NCBI GenBank assembly: GCA_003611875.1
Contig: RAYY01000013.1
Span: 41,237 to 105,236, forward strand
Source: a bacterium D16-56
Lineage (GTDB): Bacteria; Bacillota; Clostridia; Lachnospirales; Lachnospiraceae
Length of the DNA stretch: 64,000 nucleotides
Reading direction: 5' to 3'
Part shown: piece by piece, positions 56,081-63,897 of the stretch
How positions within the stretch are numbered: position 1 is the first letter of the stretch
Layout: each line of letters starts with the position of its first letter
The notes under the pieces: generated by a model
Seen by the model: only the letters and a program-made list of their open reading frames with translations
What the model was told of the DNA's origin: nothing
The model's database searches: none
Translations under genes and position numbers: made by a program

Positions 56081-56248
56081 TCATCTGATTTGTGGAATGC
56101 AAAGTCCCTTTGCAGAGTTCGGATCTCCCTTCTGATCTTCCTGCAAACTAACCTCTTTGTCATAGCATGGAATTTCCAACACATCAGACAGACGCTTTCC
56201 CAGTTCACGCCCGCCACTTCCAAACTCACGGCTAATTGTAATGATCAT
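56081..56248 (-). pseudogene. Cytidylate kinase-like family protein, N-terminal fragment
   Basis: ATG 56248 follows AGGAGG and encodes MIITISREFGSGGRELGKRL, the P-loop start of the cytidylate-kinase-like family (PF13189). Only about 35 native residues remain before unrelated codons to TGA 56081 (55 aa in total). The loss of its 3' part and the loss of the HtrA 5' part are best explained by one deletion between them. Confidence 0.75.
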
Positions 56249-56296
56249 TTTATTGTACCTCCTTCTGTTTTTCGATAGCCGGACGTTGAAAATAGA

Positions 56297-56337
56297 AAGA
56301 GCCGATAGTCCGTCTTTGTAACGAATTATCGGCTCTG
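56297..56337 (-). terminator. Intrinsic terminator after the KTR gene
   Basis: Inverted repeats AGAGCCGATA and TATCGGCTCT flank a roughly 20-nt loop. On the minus strand the second arm is followed by TTCTATTTTC. The stem overlaps the KTR stop codon. Confidence 0.65.
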
Positions 56338-56523
56338 CGTCTTTGCGTCTGGCTCTTTGATAATTGATATTTTCAGTTGTTCTGCATTAATTAAAGTTTC
56401 CTGTCTGCACTTCGGACAAAAAAGCGGGAAATGGGAAAGTATGGTATCTTCCCTGATTTTTATCCGTGTTTTACTTGTACAGTTCGGACATCGTATCCAT
56501 TCCTGATTTTTCAAACGAATCAC
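56326..56523 (-). CDS. Cysteine-rich KTR domain protein
   Basis: A 65-aa protein with two CxxC pairs, CPNCTSKTRIKIREDT and FCPKCRQETLI, matching the Cys-rich KTR family (zinc-ribbon-like). These small genes travel with Tn916-type conjugative and other mobile elements in Firmicutes. AGGAGG precedes the start. It marks this area as former mobile DNA. Confidence 0.85.
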   Translation of the reverse strand: MIRLKNQEWIRCPNCTSKTRIKIREDTILSHFPLFCPKCRQETLINAEQLKISIIKEPDAKTQSR

Positions 56524-56632
56524 CTCCTCGTTTCATAACATCGTTTTCTTCCTCAAAAGCAAATTTAAGGCATTCTACAAATTCCTCCAGTATATCAATA
56601 AAATATGTGGAATATCTTTTAGAAACAGTTCC

Positions 56633-57193
56633 TTACTTCAATGCAAAACCTTTGTTACTTTTTACCATATACAAAATAGTATAGCTTGCAACTGCCAGCT
56701 CTGTAATCGGCATAACCCACCATAGAAGTTTCGCGCCAAACAGCGCCGGAAACACGAACACTAATACGCCACATAGAACCATGCCCCGCGCCATAGAAAT
56801 GATTAACGCCGTTTTCGGCTGCATCACAGACTGGAAATAATAAGTTGCGAAAATATTCAGCGGCAAAAGCAGATACGCAAGGCCATAGATCCGCATAATA
56901 CCGGGAGACATCTGCAGTACGCTGTCTGTCGGGGACATGAATACTTTCACAAAAGTAGTCGGGAACAAAAGTACTGCAGCTGTCCATAAAACACCGAAGC
57001 CTGCAACTGTCCACAGGGAATATTTCCGCGTTTTTTTGATGCGCTCCCAATTATGCACACTGTAGTTTTCGGAGATAATTGGCTGTGCCGCCTGTCCCAC
57101 AGCATAAGTAAAGCATTGGACAAGACCGGAAATCTGGACAATGACCCCAAATACCGCCAGCGCATCTGAACCAAAATAATTCATAATCTGACG
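56633..57193 (-). pseudogene. MATE efflux transporter, C-terminal part cut by IS66
   Basis: The frame begins inside the insertion sequence and becomes genuine at YRQIMNYFGSDALAVFG. About 187 residues with six hydrophobic segments remain, including AVGQAAQPIISENYS, of a MATE-family multidrug/Na+ antiporter (normally about 450 aa). The N-terminal half is not found on the other side of the element, so the insertion was accompanied by deletion or rearrangement. Confidence 0.82.
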
Positions 57194-57485
57194 GTAACTG
57201 TTCAGCACCCTGTTAAGGGCACATTGATTTTTGGACAAAACAGAGAAAATAAAATTTCTGTTTCGTCATTGCTTTAGTGTAAAAAGTGGATAACTTTCTA
57301 GTATAACTGCCAAGTGCTTTTGGGTTGTGGATTACTGAAACATAATTCCCCAGTTGTATCACAGATAACAGAGTAATTGTGGATTTTATCCGAGTGTTAC
57401 CGGCAATTAGCTCTTGTTTTTTACTGTTTATCCACCGTCATTTTGACAGTATATCAAAACGACACGATTCGCTTTTTGGACCATT

Positions 57486-57519
57486 TTCCGTTAAAATAGA
57501 AGTATCAAATTTAACGGAA
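57486..57519 (+). promoter_or_regulatory. Hairpin just upstream of the IS66 transposase
   Basis: TTCCGTTAAA (57486-57495) and TTTAACGGAA (57510-57519) form a perfect 10-bp stem 13 nt before the tnpC start. It could hide the ribosome-binding site in transcripts entering from outside the element. Confidence 0.5.
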
Positions 57520-57532
57520 GAAAGTGGTCTGA

Positions 57533-58978
57533 ATGCCAGTAAATGTTACACTTGAAATGGTTCAGCAATTGCTTGAACAGAATGCTTCATTGCTCAGGCA
57601 AAATGAAATTCTCACAGCAACTATTGCTGAGTTAAATCAGACCATACAGGAACTGAAGGGACAGCTTAATAAGAACTCCAAAAACAGTTCCAAACCACCT
57701 TCAAGTGACGGCTATAAAAAACCTGCTCCTAAGAGTCTGCGCAAACCATCCGGAAAAAAGGTCGGTGGACAGGATGGACATCAGGGGATACATTTAGCGG
57801 TAATAACAGCTCCGGATGAAATAGTCAAACATATGCCCTCCGCATGTAAAGGATGCCAGCATTATCAGATATGCAAAGGCACTGCATGTATTGCGCAGAA
57901 ACGCCATGTTATTGACGCGGTTGTTACAGTCAATGTAACGGAGCATCAGGCACTGGAACTTCCAGTCTGTATGCTGCATGGAGATACCCGCACAGGTGCT
58001 TTCCCTTCTGACGTAAAAGCAACCGTACAGTATGGTGAAAACCTTCAGGCATTAGCTGTTGCACTAAATACCGTAGGCGCAGTCAGCATCAAACGTACCC
58101 ATGAGATTCTTTCCGGAGTATTTAACATTCCGATTGCAACAGGAACGGTCAGCAGCATGGTAAAAAGATGCGCTGACAGTCTGAGTGAAACAGTAGGTAA
58201 GATCAAGGATAAGATGATCGGTTCTGCGCTTGGACATTTCGACGAAACCGGAACCAGAGTGGATAAAAAACTCTGGTGGGTTCATGGCGCCTCAAACTGT
58301 GAATACACCTATCTTGATATCAGTCCCAAACGTGGAACTGCAGGTATGGAGCAATGCGGCGTTCTTCCGGAATTCAAAGGGATTGCCATGCATGACTGCT
58401 GGGCTTCCTACTGGAATTATCCGGATATTCAGCATGCAGTCTGCTGTGCCCATCTTCTCCGTGAATTAACGGGGATTGATGAAAATCATCCGGATCAGAA
58501 GTGGGCATCTGCATTTATAGACCTTTTACTGGAAATGAAAAAGGCCAAAGAGAAAGCTGTAGAGAAGGGAAAGGACTCTCTGAGCTATTATCATTATCAT
58601 AAGTTCGATAAGAAGTATGATGAACTTATCGAACAGGCCCGGAAGAAAAATCCACTTCCCGAAACCACGGAGAAAAAACGTGGACGGAAGAAAAAAGGAA
58701 AAATCCTTGCCCTGGCAGAACGCCTTGCGAATTACAAGGCCTCAGTCTGCCTTTTTATCCATAACTTCCATGTCCCGTTTGATAACAACCAGGCGGAACG
58801 AGATCTGCGGATGATAAAGGTGAAAACCAAAATATCCGGATGCTTCCGAACTGAGGAAGGTGCCAGAGATTATCTAAAAATCATGTCCTATGTTGGTACA
58901 GCACATAAGCAGGGATACAATGCTTATGAAGCAATCAGAAATGTAATCTCAGGTCATCCTGATTTCATCTTTGAATAA
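57533..58978 (+). CDS. tnpC: IS66 transposase (TnpC)
   Basis: A 481-aa DDE transposase. The N-terminus has a leucine-rich coiled coil (residues about 8-45) then the KNSSKPPSSDGYKKP linker typical of IS66. A zinc-finger-like Cys pair (CKGCQHYQIC) follows. Catalytic acids fit Asp in GHFDETGTR (about 236), Asp in AMHDCWASYW (about 287) and Glu in DNNQAERDLRMIK (about 422). The frame is complete, so the element could still be active. Confidence 0.93.
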   Translation: MPVNVTLEMVQQLLEQNASLLRQNEILTATIAELNQTIQELKGQLNKNSKNSSKPPSSDGYKKPAPKSLRKPSGKKVGGQDGHQGIHLAVITAPDEIVKHMPSACKGCQHYQICKGTACIAQKRHVIDAVVTVNVTEHQALELPVCMLHGDTRTGAFPSDVKATVQYGENLQALAVALNTVGAVSIKRTHEILSGVFNIPIATGTVSSMVKRCADSLSETVGKIKDKMIGSALGHFDETGTRVDKKLWWVHGASNCEYTYLDISPKRGTAGMEQCGVLPEFKGIAMHDCWASYWNYPDIQHAVCCAHLLRELTGIDENHPDQKWASAFIDLLLEMKKAKEKAVEKGKDSLSYYHYHKFDKKYDELIEQARKKNPLPETTEKKRGRKKKGKILALAERLANYKASVCLFIHNFHVPFDNNQAERDLRMIKVKTKISGCFRTEEGARDYLKIMSYVGTAHKQGYNAYEAIRNVISGHPDFIFE

Positions 58979-58994
58979 GGGGGGTTCTGAATAG

Positions 58995-59555
58995 TTACCT
59001 TTTTGATACTATTAAACCAAGTTGCTCCAGTATTGCCAAAGAAAATGATATTCTTTCAATTGAAGCTCCAAATATCACGCATTCGTCATCATAATCTCCG
59101 TTTGCTATCGACTTAAAGAGCAACGCATCTGTAGATGATAATTTACCTATAATATCTGTAAAAATTGGATGCACTTTTACCGCTTTATCACTACTCATTG
59201 ACGACGCAATCAAATTAACAAACATTTCCCTCAATTCTTCTTTTTCGACACAATACTTTGAAGCTTCCAAAGCTGGAGCAACAATCTGAATATCTGGTTC
59301 TACCCTTTTCTCATTTGGGATAGCTTCTATTTTTTCATGTAACTCCCGATTATAATTTTCTAATTCTACTGCATAGCGCAATTTGCGTTTCTCAGCCATA
59401 TGTCCAATACCACCAAAAACTAAAAACCAAATATCTGACACTGTACTATCAATGGCCTTCGTTGGCTGTTCTGTTAAATTAGTTAAAGCCTTATCAACAC
59501 ATTCTGGCATCTCTGCATTGATTAAGCCAATATTATTCTTCGATTTGTCCGACAT
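58995..59555 (-). CDS. DUF4393 (Abi-alpha-like) protein, 3' truncated by IS66
   Basis: A 186-aa protein starting MSDKSKNNIGLINAEMPEC, with GGAGG upstream. The APALEASKYCVEKEELREMFVNLIASSM segment is the DUF4393 signature; the family is also called Abi-alpha and is linked to abortive phage infection. The reading frame ends GLIVSKR followed by TAA at 58995-58997, and that TAA lies in the terminal GTAAC of the IS66 element. The missing C-terminal part (such proteins are commonly about 220-290 aa) may weaken or abolish function. Confidence 0.78.
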   Translation of the reverse strand: MSDKSKNNIGLINAEMPECVDKALTNLTEQPTKAIDSTVSDIWFLVFGGIGHMAEKRKLRYAVELENYNRELHEKIEAIPNEKRVEPDIQIVAPALEASKYCVEKEELREMFVNLIASSMSSDKAVKVHPIFTDIIGKLSSTDALLFKSIANGDYDDECVIFGASIERISFSLAILEQLGLIVSKR

Positions 59556-59597
59556 ATGTATTTCCTCCGTCTATCATATATATTTTTACTTTACTAC

Positions 59598-59860
59598 TTA
59601 AGAGTAGTTTTTACACATTCGGTTTTTCACTTCCTCACTCGTAGTAAAACCGTAGTACCCCACCACTCCTATTGCCATGATTTGCCCCGTTCTGCCCCAC
59701 AAGTGCCGCCAATTCCCGGCTAGCCGCCGTGCTGCCGTGGCACACAAATTGTGAAAAATGTAACGAAAATGGCAAATCGAGGCAAAACGGGACAAGTTGA
59801 TGCCGTCAAACATAGTAGGAATTGGGGGCTTTTACTACTACGATTACCCTATTTCAAATT
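59598..59860. repeat. Degenerate palindromic region
   Basis: GTAGTAAAA-type, ATTTGCC-type and CCCGTT(T/C)TGCC-type segments occur in inverted order around a central GC-rich stem (GCCGCC...GGCTAGCCGCC, about 59705-59730). No gene is supported. It looks like an old, imperfect palindromic element between the DUF4393 gene and the 436-aa gene. Confidence 0.4.
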
Positions 59861-59861
59861 G

Positions 59862-61172
59862 CTAAAAATTTCTTTTTATACTAACTCTAACAATTGCATC
59901 TCCATCACTTTGATTATGAGAATTTTCTACTATATAACTGACCATTTCTGCGATATCCTCTTGTGTATACAACTCATGTGTTATCAAATCCTCTATCATT
60001 TCAAAACCCTCTAATTTGGCAATGTATTCTCCACACTTCTTTCCAACAACAATTTCATTTTCTTTAAACTCAATCTGAAATCCCATTTCCGTAAGACGCT
60101 CATAATAAGTCGCAAAATTAACAACAGAAAAAATTGCTCTTTTATCAAAAAGAATATCCAAAATAATATCATCACTGATATTCCACCATATAATTGGCTG
60201 CCTATATGGTTTGTACTCTTTCCCAATTTGTTCCATCCTTATATTGTTATATGGGGAATCCTTTATCATCTTTTTTACAATATTATCTATTTTTTCTCCT
60301 AAAATATCATCAAAGTTTTCTGATGCATAATATTCTTCTTCCTTTATCGCTACAATCAATGTATTTATTTCTTCGTTATATGCAATCCCTTTTTCATTAT
60401 TACAAGCAGCATCAATCAAAAAATGCTGTTCATTCATTTTTCTTTTATCCTTCATAATGTCACCAGAATCACTTAGCAATAAATCATCTTGATTTTTTAG
60501 CTGTTTTTGTATTTTTTCTTTTGTACTATTTCCGTAGATTTCCTCTCCTTCTTCTGCATCAATTTTTAACTTTACTTTAGATGACATATATACACTTGAT
60601 GCAAGAACTCTTTTGTCATTTATATATTCACTTTTTATTTCTCCTGTTCCAATCACTTTTCCATCTAATGAACATACAGAAAAGTCCCCTATTCGCAGCA
60701 TATTTGTAATGGAGTGATATACTACTAAATAACCGTCAATAGTAGGATTTTCTTTAATGAACTCAATTTCTCCTCTTCCACCTATGCCTGAAACAAATAA
60801 TCCATTATCTGGATGCTTATAATGTTTTTCTAATTCCTCAATACTGTCTCTATAAAATATATAGGCAAATGAATCTCCAATACTTTTCCCTATGCTAATC
60901 ACTTCTTTAATTTCTAGCTTTTGATTTTTCCATTTTTGCATTTTTTCTAAAAAATCCTCTTTATCTAAGGATTCTTTCATTTCTATATATTCCCGTTCTT
61001 TTTGAGATATCTCCCTATACACAGACATTGCATTATATAAACATTCTGCAAGATTTGTCTGAAAATTGATAAATTCATATTCTTCTAAATTAGCACCTCT
61101 TTTTAAATTTAGCATTATCAAGGCTAATTCGCGTAAGGTTTTCTTTATTTCTTCAATTTTATCATCATACAT
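59862..61172 (-). CDS. Unknown 436-aa protein, possible nuclease-like motif
   Basis: An intact AT-rich gene with no signal peptide or membrane segment. The N-terminal 120 residues are helical and charged (IEEIKKTLRELALIML and YIEMKESLDKEDFLEKMQKW). A central region reads GIGGRGEIEFI...DGYLVVYHSITNML, IGDFSVCSL and GTGEIKS. The D...ExK order is reminiscent of restriction-endonuclease-like folds, but I cannot confirm the fold. The C-terminal half has Trp/Asp-rich WWNISDDIILDILF. No family is recognised. It sits beside a DUF4393 gene and an integrase remnant, a setting typical of phage-defence cargo. Confidence 0.6.
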   Translation of the reverse strand: MYDDKIEEIKKTLRELALIMLNLKRGANLEEYEFINFQTNLAECLYNAMSVYREISQKEREYIEMKESLDKEDFLEKMQKWKNQKLEIKEVISIGKSIGDSFAYIFYRDSIEELEKHYKHPDNGLFVSGIGGRGEIEFIKENPTIDGYLVVYHSITNMLRIGDFSVCSLDGKVIGTGEIKSEYINDKRVLASSVYMSSKVKLKIDAEEGEEIYGNSTKEKIQKQLKNQDDLLLSDSGDIMKDKRKMNEQHFLIDAACNNEKGIAYNEEINTLIVAIKEEEYYASENFDDILGEKIDNIVKKMIKDSPYNNIRMEQIGKEYKPYRQPIIWWNISDDIILDILFDKRAIFSVVNFATYYERLTEMGFQIEFKENEIVVGKKCGEYIAKLEGFEMIEDLITHELYTQEDIAEMVSYIVENSHNQSDGDAIVRVSIKRNF

Positions 61173-61219
61173 ACTTCAAACTCCCAAGTAAATGCTTGCT
61201 CATTTTTAGAATAATTATA

Positions 61220-61497
61220 TCAGAAACATTTCACCCCTACCACCATATATTTACATAAAAAATGCCTGCCGAAGCAGGGCACACAAACTCTCCATATATC
61301 AAATTGCTCGAAACATTTTCTATGAAACGAGCTTCTCCTCCTTGTTCTTTTCCAGTTCTTTTCCAGTTCCTTTCTGGCATTCTCCAGCTCTTCCATCCTC
61401 CGAAGTTCGTCTGCGGCATTCCCCAAGCCAAGGTGCGTATAGGTATTCAGCGTGACACCGATATCGCTATGCCCTATTAGGTATTGGAGTGCTTTGG
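61220..61497 (-). pseudogene. Tyrosine recombinase (integrase), C-terminal remnant
   Basis: The minus strand reads PKALQYLIGHSDIGVTLNTYTHLG, the C-terminal catalytic block (His and nucleophilic Tyr) of Tn916-type integrases. It continues NAADELRRMEELENARKELE, and then runs on in a frame ending at 61220 where the native end is probably lost. Everything upstream of PKALQY is missing. It marks one end of a former integrative element. Confidence 0.8.
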
Positions 61498-61548
61498 GAT
61501 ACCAAGGTTATTGCTTCCGACACAGGCGATATTCCTATCGTTAAAATT

Positions 61549-61574
61549 TGCACCCAAAGTCATGCTTGGGTGCA
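61549..61574. repeat. Short inverted repeat at the integrase/flavodoxin junction
   Basis: TGCACCCAA (61549-61557) and TTGGGTGCA (61566-61574) are exact inverted repeats with an 8-nt loop, placed where both the integrase remnant and the flavodoxin-like gene break off. It may be a terminator or a recombination-site relic. Confidence 0.5.
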
Positions 61575-62153
61575 TTGTATCAAATTGTGATACGCAAGCC
61601 AGATAGGGAAACCTAAAAATACCGTATGATAGCCATCGATGTTCTGCACATGAGCGGCAAGTTCTGGCCGGGTTCTTTCCCTGTTCTCCCGTCCTCCCTG
61701 CTCATCCGTTTCATCATAATCAGCCGGATACTTTTCTTCTGTTTCAATCAGGAATAAATCACCGTCCGTATACTGTTCGATCAATGTCGCAATATACTGC
61801 GTATTTCCGTAAATTTCCCCGTCTTTTAATATAAGACTTGCCGACGATAGGGCATCTATTCCTTCTGGGAAATCAGTATTTCCAACACGGGAAAAATATG
61901 CGATCAAAATATGGGAATCCTTGTTTTCTTCCGACTGTATTTCAGCAGAATCTTCACTTTCTTCCGGCAGTGTTTCCACAGAAGCTTTGTCCTCTGTCTC
62001 ACTGTCATCTTTCTGGCTGACTATTCCGTTTCCGGCCTGCTCTGTTCCCTGACTGCTGGTTTTTTCATTTGTGTTGTTTCCATTACTCCCGCATGCTGCC
62101 ATTGTAAGAGCCAAAACAGAAATGAGTATCACTGCCATCCATTTTTTTCTCAT
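61560..62153 (-). CDS. Flavodoxin-like lipoprotein, C-terminally truncated
   Basis: A 197-aa product starting MRKKWMAVILISVLALTMAACG: signal peptide with lipobox MAAC, followed by a low-complexity Asn/Gln/Glu/Ser linker. From about residue 80 it is a flavodoxin domain with the FMN phosphate loop IAYFSRVGNTDF and later HTVFLGFPIWLAY. Family members continue with about 60-70 more residues after GFPIW(W); here unrelated codons follow and stop at 61560. The flavin site would be incomplete. AGGAGACG precedes the ATG. Confidence 0.78.
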   Translation of the reverse strand: MRKKWMAVILISVLALTMAACGSNGNNTNEKTSSQGTEQAGNGIVSQKDDSETEDKASVETLPEESEDSAEIQSEENKDSHILIAYFSRVGNTDFPEGIDALSSASLILKDGEIYGNTQYIATLIEQYTDGDLFLIETEEKYPADYDETDEQGGRENRERTRPELAAHVQNIDGYHTVFLGFPIWLAYHNLIQCTQA

Positions 62154-62523
62154 AAAAACGTCTCCTAATCTTTTTCATATATTTTTTTGACTCAGTAATC
62201 ACCGGTGTTCCTGATCAGCCAGGATTTCTGTGATTTTCGTAATCACTCCATGGTCCGGAAACTACGTTGTATGTTCCATACTGCCAGAACAATACATAAG
62301 AAGTGTTTTACTGCTGTGCTTTTTATGTAGACCGATTTTAAACGCTTTGGTAGAAATTATCAAATACCTGTTATCTATTTCTTGTTATTCAAATTTGTTA
62401 TTTCTCGGCTCATTCGTTGACTGTTTGGTTAACTATTTGACGGATTTTCAGATATTTTTCTTTGTCATAAAAATTCCTGCTTAATCTGAAACAATCATTC
62501 ATTCCGCTTTTTGTCTCCCATTA
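62154..62523. other. Spacer with a possible C-terminal gene relic
   Basis: On the minus strand, roughly 62219-62300, a short frame reads VLFWQYGTYNVVSGPWSDYENHRNPG and stops, which looks like the end of a lost enzyme gene. I see no other gene; the open frame at 62230-62484 on the plus strand has no coding signs. Confidence 0.3.
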
Positions 62524-62705
62524 GAGCGTGTTTGAAAATTCATTCCCGGTAGCTGTGCGCTCCACTTTGTGGGACACCGCAGGCGCCCCTTGTGGGGATT
62601 TGGCCCAAATGAACGCGGCGCAGTGGGCTACGTTAAGTAAATTTGGGCCAAATATACCGCGAAGTGGGGCGTGAAGATGCCGGGAATGAATTTTCAAACA
62701 CGCTC
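62524..62705. repeat. 182-bp inverted-repeat element (MITE-like)
   Basis: Perfect 26-bp terminal inverted repeats start GAGCGTGTTTGAAAATTCAT at 62524-62549 and are mirrored at 62680-62705. Inside, TTTGGCCCAAAT and ATTTGGGCCAAA form a second stem. There is no coding frame. The structure fits a non-autonomous transposon or a folded RNA/DNA element. Confidence 0.8.
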
Positions 62706-62736
62706 CAGTACAATCTTACTGGGAGGTGAACAAATA

Positions 62737-62886
62737 GTGGAATATTTTATTGGGCGAAAACATATCCAGGCCGCTTTTTCCATCAAAAACGGAAAGGGTC
62801 TGGCAGTATTTCTTATGGACAACAAAAAATCCTCCCCGACTCGAAAACAGAGCCAGGAAGGAATCATTCTAAGACAGACACGCTAA
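62737..62886 (+). CDS. Possible small protein (49 aa)
   Basis: A GTG at 62737 is preceded by GGGAGGTG eight bases upstream and opens a 49-residue frame (MEYFIGRKHIQAAFSIKNGK... ending LRQTR). It is basic, with no recognised family. The good ribosome-binding site is the only support; it may be a fragment. Confidence 0.3.
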   Translation: MEYFIGRKHIQAAFSIKNGKGLAVFLMDNKKSSPTRKQSQEGIILRQTR

Positions 62887-63003
62887 CTATACCCGCCAAA
62901 GCACCATTTTTTGCAGAGTCACCTGCTGTTCTAAACTCCTTTCTATTTTAATGCATGGTTTTTGGAACCATTTATGAATGGGTTATGACAAATTTAAAAT
63001 TCT

Positions 63004-63121
63004 CCCTTTTCGGAATTGTGTATCCATTGAAAACCAGCCTATAAATATGCATCCTTAATGCATAAAAACATGTTCTGGCTACTTTTCACACATTGAAATA
63101 TTCACTTGGATAATGTATAAT
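63004..63121 (+). promoter_or_regulatory. Upstream region and promoter of the lipoprotein gene
   Basis: TTGAAA (63093-63098), a 17-nt spacer and TATAAT (63116-63121) form a good promoter. Further upstream, CCCTTTTCGGAATT and TGTAT/TGTAC-CCA-TTGAAAAC-like sequence at about 63004-63035 match the region upstream of the paralogous gene at 24200 (about 24250-24284, minus strand). Confidence 0.65.
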
Positions 63122-63150
63122 TAAAATATATTTTTGGGAGGATCATAACC

Positions 63151-63897
63151 ATGAAAAAGAAACTATGCAGTATTGTTTGTTTATGCAGCCTTGTTTCAAT
63201 TATGTTGTGTGCATGTGGAAAAGAAGAACAGGGGAATCCTATTAGATTGCCAGCTAGAGAGGGTATTGTATCGATCGGCGTTTCTGACGGTGACAAATAT
63301 GCTATGTCACCTAACACAGAAGTTGAAGCTACAAAGTTTATTGATGAATTTTTATCTATGCTAAGGGATATGGAAATAACCAGTCAGCAGTCGGTCAATG
63401 ATGTACCAGTCAACAAAGATTTTATTACGATCAATATAAATTGCGATGGAGTGGCAGGAACTACTCTTTTTTACTACGTAGATAAAAAAACCGAATATGT
63501 AGAACAGCCATATCAGGGAATTTATAAACCAGCACCTGCTTTGGGTAATTGTATAACTGAAATGCTTGCTTCGGCAGATAATACACCGCTAATGGCAGCA
63601 TTTCGGGCATCGGTAATTGAAACGAATGATGATTCAATAATAGTTAAGCCGGTAGATGGTTCTTTGGAACTTAATTCAGCAGATAAGTTTCATGTATCAA
63701 ACAAAGAGAACCTTGAATTGCAAATTGGAGATTTAGTAGAAATTAGTTATAACGGAGAAATAATGGAATCATATCCTGCACAATTAGGAGAGGTTTATGA
63801 AATTACCGTGATAGAGCAGACAGAAGCAAATGCCATGTGGGATAGAATACCTATGGTAAGAATAGATGGTAAATTATACTACTATATAGTAAATTAA
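63151..63897 (+). pseudogene. Lipoprotein paralogue of 23454-24200, interrupted in its repeat domain
   Basis: ATG 63151 follows GGGAGG. The signal peptide (VCLCSLVSIMLCAC, Cys about residue 21) is almost identical to that of the lipoprotein at 24200. A different middle domain of about 190 residues follows (FIDEFLSMLRDMEI, then DDSIIVKPVDGSLEL). Near the end, MWDRIPMVRIDGKLYY matches the start of the other protein's second repeat and then breaks into YIVN and a stop. Sequence after about 63885 looks like the end of an insertion sequence, so the gene has probably been cut in its last domain. Confidence 0.75.

Larger units (their letters stand above)
57194..58998 (+). mobile_element. IS66-family insertion sequence (ISBst12-like, single transposase)
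   Basis: The ends are GTAACTGTTCAGCACCC at 57194-57210 and its imperfect complement, reading GTAACTATTCAGAACCC, at 58982-58998 on the minus strand. The GTAA termini are typical of IS66. The element is 1805 bp with one transposase gene and no tnpA/tnpB, as in the ISBst12 subgroup. The flanking octamers ATCTGACG and CTTTTTGA do not match, so no target duplication remains. It interrupts a MATE gene on the left and a DUF4393 gene on the right. Confidence 0.88.

Noticed and set aside
62230..62484. 84-codon plus-strand frame
   Set aside because: No ribosome-binding site or recognisable features; it runs through a spacer containing a minus-strand relic.
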